Notes: a model not told the origin generated them from the letters alone. Shown: positions 1-8,354, numbered from the stretch's first letter. The stretch: DNA of 23,269 bases from CAYFUF01 sp964394795 (GCA_964394795.1 CAYMYX010000026.1:1-23269); one strand, 5' to 3'. Numbers and translations are program-made.

Positions 1-2
1 TA

Positions 3-143
3 TCGCCGCGGGGGTTTTACGATTATGCGGTGGGGAGTCCGCAAAATCCATTCTACTATTACACTATTGGAGGGTTCCTCGAGGAGGAAAGAGGTCTCGT
101 CTACCTCTATGGCTACATCATAAGTGATGAATATCAAAAGTAA
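3..143 (+). CDS. C-terminal fragment of unrecognised protein (5' end outside window)
   Basis: Reading frame 3 is open from the window edge to a TAA at 141-143 and encodes 46 residues rich in Tyr, Phe and Gly (FYDYAVGSPQ, YYYTIGGFLE, YLYGYIISDE). Its composition looks like a real protein tail, whereas the other two frames give Arg/Ser/Leu-rich or Leu/Trp-rich text. I do not recognise the family. It converges on the adenosyltransferase gene with a gap of only 31 bases and no clear intrinsic terminator. The frame choice rests on composition only. Confidence 0.4.
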   Translation, partial: SPRGFYDYAVGSPQNPFYYYTIGGFLEEERGLVYLYGYIISDEYQK

Positions 144-174
144 ATCATCTTTAGGTTAAATCAACGTAAATTAT

Positions 175-693
175 TTAAAATTCGATACCTTTTCGGGCCA
201 TAACCCCGTCATCATAGTAATGTTTCAACGCCTTCATCTCCGTGACCAAATCAGCGCGGGCCATAATCGCCTCACTCGCTCCCCGTCCCGTCATAACCAA
301 CTCCACGTGGTCCGGTTTGCTATCCATGAGTTTCAGCGCCTTTTCCTCTTCAACGATGCCGATTTCGACAGCCGTATTGATTTCATCCAAAATGACGATA
401 TCAAAATAGCCGCTCTCCAGAGCCTCACTCGCCCTATCGAATCCGGCCGCAGCAATCTCCAAATCTTTCTCACTAGGTTTGCCCTTGATAAAACTTGGCA
501 GACCATACTGCTCCATCGACAAATTCGGCAGATACTGAACCGCCTTCAATTCGGCATAGTCCTGCCCCTTTAAAAACTGCCCAATGTATACCTTAAGACC
601 CGAACAGGTTCCCCGCAGAGCAAGGCCCAAACCTGCTGTTGTCTTTCCTTTTCCGTCCCCAGTGTAAACCTGAATATATCCAACTTGATCCAT
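175..693 (-). CDS. cobO: Cob(I)alamin / corrinoid adenosyltransferase (CobA/BtuR/CobO type)
   Basis: Transfers the 5'-deoxyadenosyl group of ATP to the cobalt of cob(I)alamin or a corrinoid, making the adenosylcobalamin cofactor in the cytoplasm. The 172-residue length is normal for the CobA/BtuR family. Near the N-terminus (residues 12-19) is the P-loop GDGKGKTT; it is followed by the hydrophobic strand and acidic motif VILDEIN and by the late VMTGRGAS segment typical of the family. The start at 693 (MDQVGYIQ) is preferred to the longer reading at 711 because GAGGAGGG lies 5-6 bases upstream. No other cobalamin genes are nearby, so salvage of imported corrinoid is an inference. Symbols cobA, cobO and btuR are all used for this family. 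Confidence 0.9.
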   Translation of the reverse strand: MDQVGYIQVYTGDGKGKTTAGLGLALRGTCSGLKVYIGQFLKGQDYAELKAVQYLPNLSMEQYGLPSFIKGKPSEKDLEIAAAGFDRASEALESGYFDIVILDEINTAVEIGIVEEEKALKLMDSKPDHVELVMTGRGASEAIMARADLVTEMKALKHYYDDGVMARKGIEF

Positions 694-728
694 ATTCACC
701 CTCCTCAACAACCTACCGCTATGCTTAA

Positions 729-757
729 TTTATACTTCATTATTGAACAAAACGAAA
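729..757 (-). promoter_or_regulatory. Possible promoter for the adenosyltransferase gene
   Basis: On the minus strand TTTCGT (752-757), a 17-base spacer and TATAAA (729-734) lie about 36 bases upstream of the start codon. The -10 is good and the -35 weak. Confidence 0.35.
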
Positions 758-806
758 GCTTTTACAAGGAGAGATGCCGACTTATGAGTCCACCACCAGA
801 GAATCT

Positions 807-836
807 TTGGTTATGGTAAAATAAATCTACTACAAT
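807..836 (+). promoter_or_regulatory. Probable SigA-type promoter of the S41-like gene
   Basis: TTGGTT (807-812) is followed after 18 bases by TACAAT (831-836). Transcription would begin near 843, just ahead of the AAGGAG ribosome site at 850-855 and the ATG at 861, giving a very short leader. Confidence 0.55.
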
Positions 837-860
837 ATCTTGTCCCGACAAGGAGCCTAT

Positions 861-2510
861 ATGTTCAAGCGAAAAAGAAAACCGAGCAGACGTTCAAGGA
901 GCTCAGCCCGCTCCCAGCGTTTGAAATCTAAAGTTACCCGAGGGCGCAAGAAGACCCCCTCAAGGGTTCAGGCTAAGAAAGCCAAGCCCCATCGTTACCC
1001 CTCTCGGCCTGTTAGCCAAACCGGCGATACCGACATGGAACAACGAATCCAAGATTCAATCATTCGGCAAAAAAGAAAGCAAAAGCATAAATTAGCCAGA
1101 CGGAAGGCGAAAAAGGCGCGAAGAACCAAGCTTCTCCTCTCTGCGGTTTTCCTTGTAGCTTTTGCCCTTATTGCCGTTTTTGTGGTGAAAAAATATATTC
1201 TAACCGATCCGATCCAAAGTATTCCGGACCTCAGGGCTAACACCATAGCGGAGATCAATGCTGACCTACAGGTTACCGATACCAGCAACCGCCAGCTCAC
1301 CTCCGCCGAACGGGAAGCGGATGTAAACCAGCTGATGGAATACCTGGACGCTGTCCCTCAAGCCAATGCCCTAGGAAAGAATAGTGAAGGTCTACCTCAA
1401 TTAATGGCAACCTTTAAAGAAGAGGCGCTGAATGCTGAGAATGACGCAGCCTACTTCGCCATCTTGGAACGTATGGTCCTTGCTTTGGGAGACCCCCAAT
1501 CGGCCATCGTCAGTGTAGACCACTATAACCGCTTAGCCAAAGAAATCGGATCCGGCTTCTACGAGCCCGATTCAACCTATGCAAAAAGTTTGCGGGATTC
1601 CAGAGTCGTTGCCCGTTACCAACGTTTACAAGACGAGTTAACGGCTGCCAACGAGGAAGCCCAAGCCGAAGAAAGTACCGAAACCGTTGAAGGGGACACC
1701 CCAGCAGAAACGGAAGCTTCCACCGAGCCTGAAGCAAGTGAAGAAGCTGTTGAACCACCGACACCTGTGGAAGAGGAAGTCATTCTCCCCCGCCTTTGGA
1801 CAATTGAAGGCACCAATATAGCCGTCATCGACCAGTTGGACTTCAGCGAGCAGGCCACCGGCCTCCACGCTGAGATCTTGGAGCAGCACTTTGAGCAAGC
1901 CAACTCTGCCAATGCGATTATCATTGACCTGAGAAACCAATCTGGCCAATCCTCAAGTTACTGGGCGAAGAATATTCTGCCTTACATTTCCACCGGTAAC
2001 GTCGGTGCCTCTTCCATGATTTACTTCCCCCAAGGATTTGATTCCTATATGGACTACCTATCCGTCCACGAGCAACTGGTAGAGTTCGATTTGCAGGAAG
2101 ACCGGGACGCCATCTCCATGCTCACACCCCAAGCCGTCCAGGATCAAATCACGGACTTGGATTTCCAAAAGAAAATCACCTACTCCGTCCTCCCTAGCAA
2201 CAAGAAAGTCGTCAGCAATTCCGTGGTCCTCCTAGTTGACGGAACCACAACCGGAGCTGCCGAAACCTTCGCCGACTTCTGCTTGGCTAATTCCATTGTC
2301 GCCGTTGCAGGGCAGCCTACCGGAGGGAAAGGGTGGAATGTTCCCCCCTTCCTTGTGAAGCTTGACCACTCAGGCCTTCTCGTTTCCCTCAATGTGGGGG
2401 TTCCTTTGACCAGGGACGAGAGCGCTCTCCAAAAGGACGCCAAGGTACTGCCAAGTATTTCCCTTGAAGGCGGGGACCTTATCCAACTTCTCGTCAACCG
2501 CTTACGATAA
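861..2510 (+). CDS. Membrane-anchored S41 (C-terminal processing peptidase) fold protein, nucleophile replaced
   Basis: A 549-residue protein with a very basic cytoplasmic N-terminus (about residues 1-90, packed with Lys/Arg), a single membrane helix at about 91-109 (LLLSAVFLVAFALIAVFVV), an extracellular region, a Glu/Thr/Pro-rich acidic linker (about 265-307) and a C-terminal S41-like domain (about 310-549). The latter shows IIIDLRNQSG, then VVLLVDGTTTGAAE and QPTGGKG. Aligning with the Ser-x25-Lys catalytic spacing of CtpB/Prc, Lys490 is kept but the serine position is Gly465, so peptidase activity is doubtful. No PDZ domain is obvious. The ATG at 861 follows AAGGAG at 7-base spacing; the TTG at 840 has no ribosome site. 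The gene stands alone, with its own promoter and terminator. Its role is unknown, perhaps envelope-associated binding or scaffolding. Confidence 0.7.
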   Translation: MFKRKRKPSRRSRSSARSQRLKSKVTRGRKKTPSRVQAKKAKPHRYPSRPVSQTGDTDMEQRIQDSIIRQKRKQKHKLARRKAKKARRTKLLLSAVFLVAFALIAVFVVKKYILTDPIQSIPDLRANTIAEINADLQVTDTSNRQLTSAEREADVNQLMEYLDAVPQANALGKNSEGLPQLMATFKEEALNAENDAAYFAILERMVLALGDPQSAIVSVDHYNRLAKEIGSGFYEPDSTYAKSLRDSRVVARYQRLQDELTAANEEAQAEESTETVEGDTPAETEASTEPEASEEAVEPPTPVEEEVILPRLWTIEGTNIAVIDQLDFSEQATGLHAEILEQHFEQANSANAIIIDLRNQSGQSSSYWAKNILPYISTGNVGASSMIYFPQGFDSYMDYLSVHEQLVEFDLQEDRDAISMLTPQAVQDQITDLDFQKKITYSVLPSNKKVVSNSVVLLVDGTTTGAAETFADFCLANSIVAVAGQPTGGKGWNVPPFLVKLDHSGLLVSLNVGVPLTRDESALQKDAKVLPSISLEGGDLIQLLVNRLR

Positions 2511-2521
2511 TAGACAAAAGA

Positions 2522-2565
2522 AAAAGGCGCTGTAGCCAAGCTTTCCGCTTGCTCCAGCGCCTTTT
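2522..2565. terminator. Bidirectional intrinsic terminator between the S41-like gene and yacL
   Basis: An 11-bp perfect stem (AAAAGGCGCTG / CAGCGCCTTTT) with an extra inner CAAGC/GCTTG pairing lies between two convergent stop codons. The minus-strand transcript ends in TTTTTCTTTT and the plus transcript in TTTT, so it can serve both genes. Confidence 0.85.
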
Positions 2566-2602
2566 GGATAGTTTAACCCATCCGAGAATAAATGCGAATA
2601 AA

Positions 2603-3766
2603 CTAATTTTGAATCCTTGTAAAAATCATCTTACCTGCAGAAGTCTGCAAGACTGAGGTTACTGTGGACATGACTGTTTGACCAATATAGTCACGACCGT
2701 TTTCAACAACAATCATCGTTCCGTCATCAAGGTAACCGAGTCCTTGCTCAGGCTCTTTTCCTTGCTTAATAATGTTGACTTCCATCGTTTCCCCAGGGAT
2801 GACGATTGGCTTCAACGCATTCGCTAGGTCGTTAACGTTAAGTACGGGAATATTTTGAACCGTTGCTACCTTGTTTAGGTTGTAATCATTGGTGACGATT
2901 TTCCCTTGATAGTGGTTTGTCAGCACAAGCAACTTCGCATCGACTTCTTTCACATCATCGATGAGGGCATTGTCCACGATAACATCTTCACTTCTGTGCT
3001 TTTGCAAGTCATTGATACTGTCTAAGCCCTTGCGGCCCCGCTCCCTCCGCAGTCCGTCGGCGGAATCGGAAATATGTTGCAATTCCTCCAAGACATAATG
3101 GGAGATGATAAATGGGCCATCCAAAAACCCTACTTTAATTACTTCGAAAATCCTACCATCGATGATAACCGAAGTATCCAAAATTTTTGGCATCTCCAAA
3201 AAGTCTTCATCCCCGCTATCATGGCCATGATTTTCCTTATTCGTTTTCTTCTTGTTTACTCTTGCCTGCTTCTTATCCACGCCTACTCTAGTGCTCTTAT
3301 TGGTCATGTCTTCTCTCAAGCCCTGTATCCATGTCATTACCTCATCCTTGCTCTTAACCGCAATACGGATACCGAGTAAACCGAGGACGATGTAAATAAT
3401 GACCGATATGGCCACCCCTAAGAAGTTACCTAGATAGCTCACGCTGAGTTGAACGATTGGTGTCGTGACTAAATTCGCGATAATCAACGCGATAAACAAG
3501 CCAATCGTACCGAAGATAACATCGGTTAAGGGCACAGATTCCATCTTAGCAGCAACGGAATCGACCCCTCTACGTATGGTGGCCATCCACTTGGGAGCAA
3601 GGGTGTAAGCAAGAGCAAATCCGAGTATCCCTACACCGATGACTAAGGCTAAGCGCAGGTTGTTATCTAATTCAGCAAAAATACCGAAGGAATCGATAAA
3701 GAACGCCAAACCGACAAGCAAGGCTGAGCCGATCAGTCCGATGAGGAAACGAATGAATCTCTGCAT
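2603..3766 (-). CDS. yacL: PIN/TRAM domain membrane protein, YacL family
   Basis: A 387-residue protein. The N-terminal ~140 residues contain about four membrane helices (about 6-25, 38-55, 82-103, 113-135). A Lys-rich linker is followed by a PIN-type nuclease domain from about 193: ILDTSVIIDGR (Asp197), LEELQ (Glu228), VDAKLL and TNDYNLNK (Asp294), the usual acidic metal-binding set. The C-terminal ~60 residues (GETMEVNIIKQGKEP onward) form a TRAM nucleic-acid-binding domain. AGGAGG lies upstream of the ATG. YacL is the gene that ends the ctsR-clpC-radA cluster in Bacillus. The RNA or DNA target of this family is not established; a membrane-tethered nuclease is the family-based inference. 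Confidence 0.9.
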   Translation of the reverse strand: MQRFIRFLIGLIGSALLVGLAFFIDSFGIFAELDNNLRLALVIGVGILGFALAYTLAPKWMATIRRGVDSVAAKMESVPLTDVIFGTIGLFIALIIANLVTTPIVQLSVSYLGNFLGVAISVIIYIVLGLLGIRIAVKSKDEVMTWIQGLREDMTNKSTRVGVDKKQARVNKKKTNKENHGHDSGDEDFLEMPKILDTSVIIDGRIFEVIKVGFLDGPFIISHYVLEELQHISDSADGLRRERGRKGLDSINDLQKHRSEDVIVDNALIDDVKEVDAKLLVLTNHYQGKIVTNDYNLNKVATVQNIPVLNVNDLANALKPIVIPGETMEVNIIKQGKEPEQGLGYLDDGTMIVVENGRDYIGQTVMSTVTSVLQTSAGKMIFTRIQN

Positions 3767-3794
3767 ACGCGCCTCCTATGTAATTTAATTTAAA

Positions 3795-3822
3795 ACCTAC
3801 AACAAGATATCTTGTTGTAGGT
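3795..3822 (-). terminator. Perfect 28-nt palindromic hairpin between carD and yacL
   Basis: ACCTACAACAAG-ATAT-CTTGTTGTAGGT: 12-bp stem with a 4-base loop. On the minus strand it follows the carD stop and is followed by TTTTAAATTAAATTA, then the yacL ribosome site. It fits a partial (attenuating) intrinsic terminator for carD; its perfect dyad symmetry would also suit a protein-binding operator. Confidence 0.65.
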
Positions 3823-3872
3823 CTATCTTACCGTTTATTATAGCAAACAATAATGAAATTAATGTTAAATTA

Positions 3873-4379
3873 TTAATCCTCTGGTATTTGTAGGTCTTCA
3901 TCAACCGAAATTGCATCGTCGATCATGGTCATCGCTTCCTCTGCCGAGAGGGATCCGCTGATGATTAACTCAGAAACCAGCATTCTTTTGCTATTCGTGA
4001 GCATCTTCTTCTCTGTTGTGGAAAGGCCCTTTTCCATGTCCCTAATTTGCAAATTACGGATGATTTCCGCAATTTCCATAGGGTCCCCTGTCTTTAGGTT
4101 TTCCATGTTTTGCCGGTATCTTTGGCTCCAATTGCTGGACATTTGGGTAGATTCTTGGCTCAATACTTCGAGTACCGCTACGCCTTCTTCCTTCGTCATG
4201 ACAGGCCTGATGCCCATATTATCAATATTGCTCACCGGGATGGAAATCCGGATATCGGCAATTGGCATTTTCAGAATATAAAATTGATATTCTTCCCCAA
4301 GCATCTCTTTAGTCTCGACACCAACTATGGTGCCTGCGCCGTGCATCGGATAAACGATACGATCACCTATCTTGTACAT
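3873..4379 (-). CDS. carD: CarD/CdnL-type RNA polymerase-binding transcription regulator
   Basis: A 168-residue member of the CarD_CdnL_TRCF family. The N-terminal Tudor-like RNAP-interaction domain starts with YKIGDRIVYPMHGAGTI and runs to about residue 60 (IPVSNIDNMGIRPV). The remaining helical part holds WSQRYRQN, a typical CarD segment, and the C-terminal DNA-facing helices. In characterised members, CarD binds the RNA polymerase beta subunit and the upstream edge of the transcription bubble and stabilises open complexes. The start at 4379 is chosen because the longer reading from 4466 adds an unrelated hydrophobic stretch, while GGGGGTGAT precedes this ATG and two promoters lie just upstream. 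It sits between radA and yacL, in the position where disA lies in Bacillus. Confidence 0.92.
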   Translation of the reverse strand: MYKIGDRIVYPMHGAGTIVGVETKEMLGEEYQFYILKMPIADIRISIPVSNIDNMGIRPVMTKEEGVAVLEVLSQESTQMSSNWSQRYRQNMENLKTGDPMEIAEIIRNLQIRDMEKGLSTTEKKMLTNSKRMLVSELIISGSLSAEEAMTMIDDAISVDEDLQIPED

Positions 4380-4400
4380 AGTATCACCCCCGTTATCCCT

Positions 4401-4429
4401 ATTATACTTCATCAAGGAAATTACCGCAA
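4401..4429 (-). promoter_or_regulatory. carD promoter P2 (proximal)
   Basis: Minus strand TTGCGG (4424-4429), 17 bases, TATAAT (4401-4406). The -10 is perfect and the -35 is half consensus. It would start a leader of roughly 15 bases. Confidence 0.5.
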
Positions 4430-4437
4430 AACAAATT

Positions 4438-4466
4438 ATTCTATACAAGCTTGGGGCAACTGTCAA
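4438..4466 (-). promoter_or_regulatory. carD promoter P1 (distal, near consensus)
   Basis: Minus strand TTGACA (4461-4466), exactly 17 bases, TAGAAT (4438-4443). This is a near-perfect SigA-type promoter in the radA-carD gap, so carD and yacL can be expressed independently of the heat-shock genes upstream. Confidence 0.8.
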
Positions 4467-4538
4467 TAGATAGAGGACGTTTATTCCTTTTCTTTTTTTC
4501 AGCTCTCATAAACCTTGGCTACCTTAGCTGTAACTAGC

Positions 4539-5906
4539 TCAACTGAGTATTCTGCTAAAAACTTCAGACAAGGTTCTGCACTCATGAACCTTAAGCTTTT
4601 GTAACTTCGGTACCTGATAGCCGGTGGGAATGTAAACCTCCTTGAAACCAATTCGGTCCAGCTCCTTCAAACGTCGCTCCATTTGACTGACCCGCTTCAG
4701 CTCTCCTGTTAACCCAACCTCGGCTAGGAAGGCAACATCCCCAGACACCGGTCGGTCAAGGTCCGACGAGGCGATGGCTACGAGGATGGCAAGGTCACAG
4801 ACCTTCTCCGAGATGGATAATCCTCCCGTCGCCTTAATGACCACATTCTTGTTCCCCATGGAGAAATTCGCCTTCTGTTCCAAGATGGAAACCAATGTAT
4901 TCAACGTGTCCCGCCTCATCGTGTCCCCTATACGGATAGGATAAGCAGCATAGGAAGGCGACACCAAAGCCTCTATCTCAATAGGAATCAGCCTGCTCCC
5001 CTCACTTTGCAAGGAGATAGCTGAGCCCGATATGGCAGTTTCCCGCTTAGTCAAAAACAAATCAAAAGGAGCGGTGACTTCCTCCAAACCAGCCTCCGTC
5101 ATCTGGAAGAGGCCGATTTCCCCGGTGTAACCAAACCGATTCTTCGTTGACCGTAGGACTCGGAGACTTTCGTCGTTGCTACTTTCCAAATACAGGACGC
5201 TATCAACCAAGTGTTCGAGAGTTCGAAGTCCAGCCATCTCGTCGCCTTTGGTCATATGCCCCACCAAGAAAGCTGCGATGGGGCGTTCCCCCTGCTTACA
5301 AGCGTCCACCAGACTGGCAGTTACTTGGACGGTCTGGGTTGGACTGCCCTGACGCTGGGGATACTCGTCCAAAGCAAAGGTCTGAACACTGTCCACGATG
5401 ACCACCTGAGGCTTGATACGGTTCATCTCGTTGATCAAGACATCCATGGAGTTGGTGGAAAGGAGGTAAATGTCGGATGAAATATCCCCCAGAACCCGAA
5501 GAGCCCTAGCCTTGATCTGGGACGAACTCTCCTCGCCGCTGGCATACAGGGTGGGAATATTCATCTCCGCCATTTTGCCGGCAACCTGAAGTAACAAGGT
5601 GGACTTGCCGGCTCCGGGCTTAGCCGTGAGCATGCTAACTGAATCTCGCACGAGGCCGCCACCGAGGACTCTGTTCAGCTCCTCCATACCAGTATCTAGT
5701 CGTTCCGAACTGGCGAGTTCCACATCCTTGAGGAGTTGAGCCCTTTCTTGCTTGACCTGTTGACCGCCTCTAGCCCTCTTGGCACTTTTTGTTTCGACCA
5801 TCGTCTCTTCCATTGACCCCCAAGTGCCACAGGCTGGACATTTTCCTGTCCAGCCTGTTTCTTCATGGGAACAATGGCTGCAAACGTAACGTAGTTTTTT
5901 CGCCAT
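4539..5906 (-). CDS. radA: DNA repair protein RadA (branch migration ATPase)
   Basis: A 455-residue RadA/Sms protein, the normal length. The N-terminal C4 zinc finger uses Cys9, Cys12, Cys23 and Cys26. The RecA-like ATPase core follows: Walker A at 95-103 (AKPGAGKST), SGEES, Walker B VVIVD at 167-171, and the RadA-specific KNRFG motif at 254-258. The C-terminal Lon-like domain ends with FLAEVGLTGELKRV. RadA is a hexameric DnaB-like helicase that extends recombination intermediates. The first Gly of the usual GEPGIGKS P-loop is Ala here. GGGAGG precedes the ATG. It follows clpC by 30 bases, so it is probably read from the ctsR promoter. Confidence 0.96.
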   Translation of the reverse strand: MAKKLRYVCSHCSHEETGWTGKCPACGTWGSMEETMVETKSAKRARGGQQVKQERAQLLKDVELASSERLDTGMEELNRVLGGGLVRDSVSMLTAKPGAGKSTLLLQVAGKMAEMNIPTLYASGEESSSQIKARALRVLGDISSDIYLLSTNSMDVLINEMNRIKPQVVIVDSVQTFALDEYPQRQGSPTQTVQVTASLVDACKQGERPIAAFLVGHMTKGDEMAGLRTLEHLVDSVLYLESSNDESLRVLRSTKNRFGYTGEIGLFQMTEAGLEEVTAPFDLFLTKRETAISGSAISLQSEGSRLIPIEIEALVSPSYAAYPIRIGDTMRRDTLNTLVSILEQKANFSMGNKNVVIKATGGLSISEKVCDLAILVAIASSDLDRPVSGDVAFLAEVGLTGELKRVSQMERRLKELDRIGFKEVYIPTGYQVPKLQKLKVHECRTLSEVFSRILS

Positions 5907-5936
5907 CTGTCCTCCCTATTATTTTATTTAGGTTTT

Positions 5937-8354
5937 TTAGCTTGTTGCCTTTGCTTTCTTAGCAGGGGTCTTTTCAATAATGGTGATCTCACCTTGCCTG
6001 ATGCAAATCTCATAAGCCTTTGTTTTGTCTAGTTCACTGGACAGCATTCTCTCCGCAAAGAGATCTTCAATCTTGGTACGGATCTCTCTTTCCAGAGGAC
6101 GGGCACCAAATTCAGGTTGGTAGCCATCTTTTGCCAATTGTTGAGCAACGGCATCCGTGTAAGAAACCTTGTAACCTAAATCGTTGATTCGGGCCATTAA
6201 CTCGTCCATGGCTAACCTTGAAATTTCTAGGATTGAGGACTCGCTCAAGCGGTGGAAGACAACGACGTCATCGAGACGGTTCAGGAATTCAGGGCGGAAG
6301 GTATTCTTCAGCTCCTCATGAACAATTTCTTTCATCTTCTCGTACTCGTCGACTTCAACGGTTTCTTCCAAGCCGAAGCCCAGTCGGTTTCCTTTTTCAA
6401 GGCGGCTTGCGCCGACGTTGGAAGTCATTACGATAACCGTATTTCTAAAATCTACCGTTCTTCCCTTACTGTCGGTCAAACGACCGTCATCCAAAACTTG
6501 AAGCAAGATGTTAAACACATCAGGATGAGCTTTCTCAATCTCGTCAAAGAGGACTACCGAATAGGGCTTAGAGCGTACTGCCTCCGTCAATTGGCCACCC
6601 TCTTCATAACCGATGTAACCAGGGGCTGAACCAACCAATCGTGATACGGAGTACTTCTCCATGTACTCGGACATGTCGATACGAATCAAGTTGGATTGAT
6701 CGCCAAACAGAGTTTCTGCAATTTGCTTAGCCAAATAAGTCTTACCTACGCCGGTAGGACCGACAAAGATAAAGGATCCGATAGGACGGTCAGGCGACTT
6801 CAAGCCTACTCTTGCTCTTTTCAGGGCAGCGGAGATGGTATCTACCGCATGATCCTGACCGATAACTGTTTCCTTCAAGTTTTCGTCTAATTTCAGGTAG
6901 CGCTCGCTTTCCTTTTCCGTCAGCTTAGTAACCGGTACATTAGACCATTGGGAAACGATGGAAGCAATGTGGTCGAAGTCAATGCTTGGCCACTCTTCCC
7001 TGTCGCTGCCCTCTTCTTCAAGAAGGTCATAATATTCTTTATCTAACTCTTCTAACTCATCGCGCAATTTCGCTGCTCGCTCGAATTCCTGGGTCAAGGC
7101 TGCCTGAGTCTTTTCATCTTCCAGACGCTTTCTCCTCTCTTCAAGTTCCAATTGCTGGTCGGAGATCTTGAAAGAATCCACGTGGACTCTTGCCAACGCT
7201 TCATCGATAACGTCGATTGCCTTATCCGGTAATTGACGGTCAGTCAGATAGCGGTCCGTTAAGTCGGTTGCTGCAACAATCGCCTCATCTGTGATGATAA
7301 CGTGGTGGAAGTTCTCGTATCGGTCGCGAAGGCCTTGAATAATTTCAATGGTATCCTTTTTTGAAGGTTCCTCAACAAGGACAGGTTGGAAGCGGCGCTC
7401 CAAAGCGGCATCTTCCTCAATCTTCTGACGGTATTCCTCGATTGTCGTAGCACCAATCAATTGCAATTGTCCCTTGGAAAGGGCAGGCTTCAGGATATTA
7501 GACGCATCTAGCGTTCCTTCCGCAGAACCCGCACCAATGATGGTGTGGAGTTCATCGATAAAGACGATTACGTCATCCCTGTTAATCAGCTCATCGATTG
7601 TGTCGTTGAGGCGTTGTTCGAAGTCACCACGGTACTTGGTACCGGCGACCATGGAGGCCATATCCAACGAATAAACCGTCTTCTTCTTAATGATATCAGG
7701 AACGTCTCCCGTAACGATCCTTTGTGCTAACCCTTCAGCAATTGCTGTTTTACCAACACCGGGTTCACCGATAAGTACGGGGTTGTTCTTGGTACGACGG
7801 GACAGAATTTGGACGACGCGATTAATCTCTTTATCTCTGCCGATAACCGGGTCAATCTTACCATTCTTCGCTTGCTCATTCAGGTTGCTACCGTAGGTGC
7901 TAAGATTTGTTTGCTCCTCGGTTGCCTTCTCCTCTTGAATAACATTAACCAAATTATGGTAGACAGCTTGCTTATTGACATCAGCAATGGTCAGCATTAC
8001 AGCCGCTAAGCTGGTACGGTCATTCAAAATAGCCAGGAGGACATATTCCGCATAGACTTCCTTCTCCCCATTTTGTTGGGCCATCTGCTGAGCCTGCTCA
8101 ATCAAGCGACGAGCCGAGCTGGATGCGTGGGTAGCAGGTTGAGCCGAGCTACCGATTTCGGAATTGCTCAAGACTACCTTACGCAGTGTATTATAATTAG
8201 CCCCCGCCTGAGTTAAGGCGTGGGTCTCGGGACCGCCAGTTTTTAGCATGGCCAAAAGCAGGTGTTCCGAATCAATCACATCATGGCGAAATGAAAAACT
8301 TTCTGCAGCTGACGCTTGCATGAGGCTTTGCATCGGTGTTCGTTTAAACTCCAT
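5937..8354 (-). CDS. clpC: AAA+ unfoldase ClpC (Clp protease ATPase subunit)
   Basis: An 805-residue HSP100 ATPase that feeds unfolded proteins to ClpP in the cytoplasm. The order is: Clp N-domain double repeat (about 1-140), first AAA+ module with GEPGVGKT at 196-203 and VIVFIDE at 262-268, a coiled middle domain with a UVR motif (about 413-447, FERAAKLRDELEELDK), second AAA+ module with GPTGVGKT at 532-539 and VVLFDE at 600-605, and a C-terminal small domain. The UVR-containing middle domain marks it as ClpC rather than ClpB or ClpE. Its start overlaps the mcsA stop by 11 bases and lies downstream of AAAGGAAG within mcsA, implying translational coupling. In B. subtilis MecA or McsB act as adaptors; neither is encoded here. 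The ctsR operator upstream predicts heat induction. Confidence 0.97.
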   Translation of the reverse strand: MEFKRTPMQSLMQASAAESFSFRHDVIDSEHLLLAMLKTGGPETHALTQAGANYNTLRKVVLSNSEIGSSAQPATHASSSARRLIEQAQQMAQQNGEKEVYAEYVLLAILNDRTSLAAVMLTIADVNKQAVYHNLVNVIQEEKATEEQTNLSTYGSNLNEQAKNGKIDPVIGRDKEINRVVQILSRRTKNNPVLIGEPGVGKTAIAEGLAQRIVTGDVPDIIKKKTVYSLDMASMVAGTKYRGDFEQRLNDTIDELINRDDVIVFIDELHTIIGAGSAEGTLDASNILKPALSKGQLQLIGATTIEEYRQKIEEDAALERRFQPVLVEEPSKKDTIEIIQGLRDRYENFHHVIITDEAIVAATDLTDRYLTDRQLPDKAIDVIDEALARVHVDSFKISDQQLELEERRKRLEDEKTQAALTQEFERAAKLRDELEELDKEYYDLLEEEGSDREEWPSIDFDHIASIVSQWSNVPVTKLTEKESERYLKLDENLKETVIGQDHAVDTISAALKRARVGLKSPDRPIGSFIFVGPTGVGKTYLAKQIAETLFGDQSNLIRIDMSEYMEKYSVSRLVGSAPGYIGYEEGGQLTEAVRSKPYSVVLFDEIEKAHPDVFNILLQVLDDGRLTDSKGRTVDFRNTVIVMTSNVGASRLEKGNRLGFGLEETVEVDEYEKMKEIVHEELKNTFRPEFLNRLDDVVVFHRLSESSILEISRLAMDELMARINDLGYKVSYTDAVAQQLAKDGYQPEFGARPLEREIRTKIEDLFAERMLSSELDKTKAYEICIRQGEITIIEKTPAKKAKATS

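Noticed and set aside
1510..1949. Three overlapping antisense readings opposite the acidic linker of the S41-like gene
   Set aside because: They are the complement of a Glu/Ala/Thr-rich repeat-like stretch, lack ribosome sites and have unnatural composition.
5147..5480. Plus-strand readings opposite radA
   Set aside because: They are shadows of radA, with Arg/Pro-rich composition and no ribosome site.
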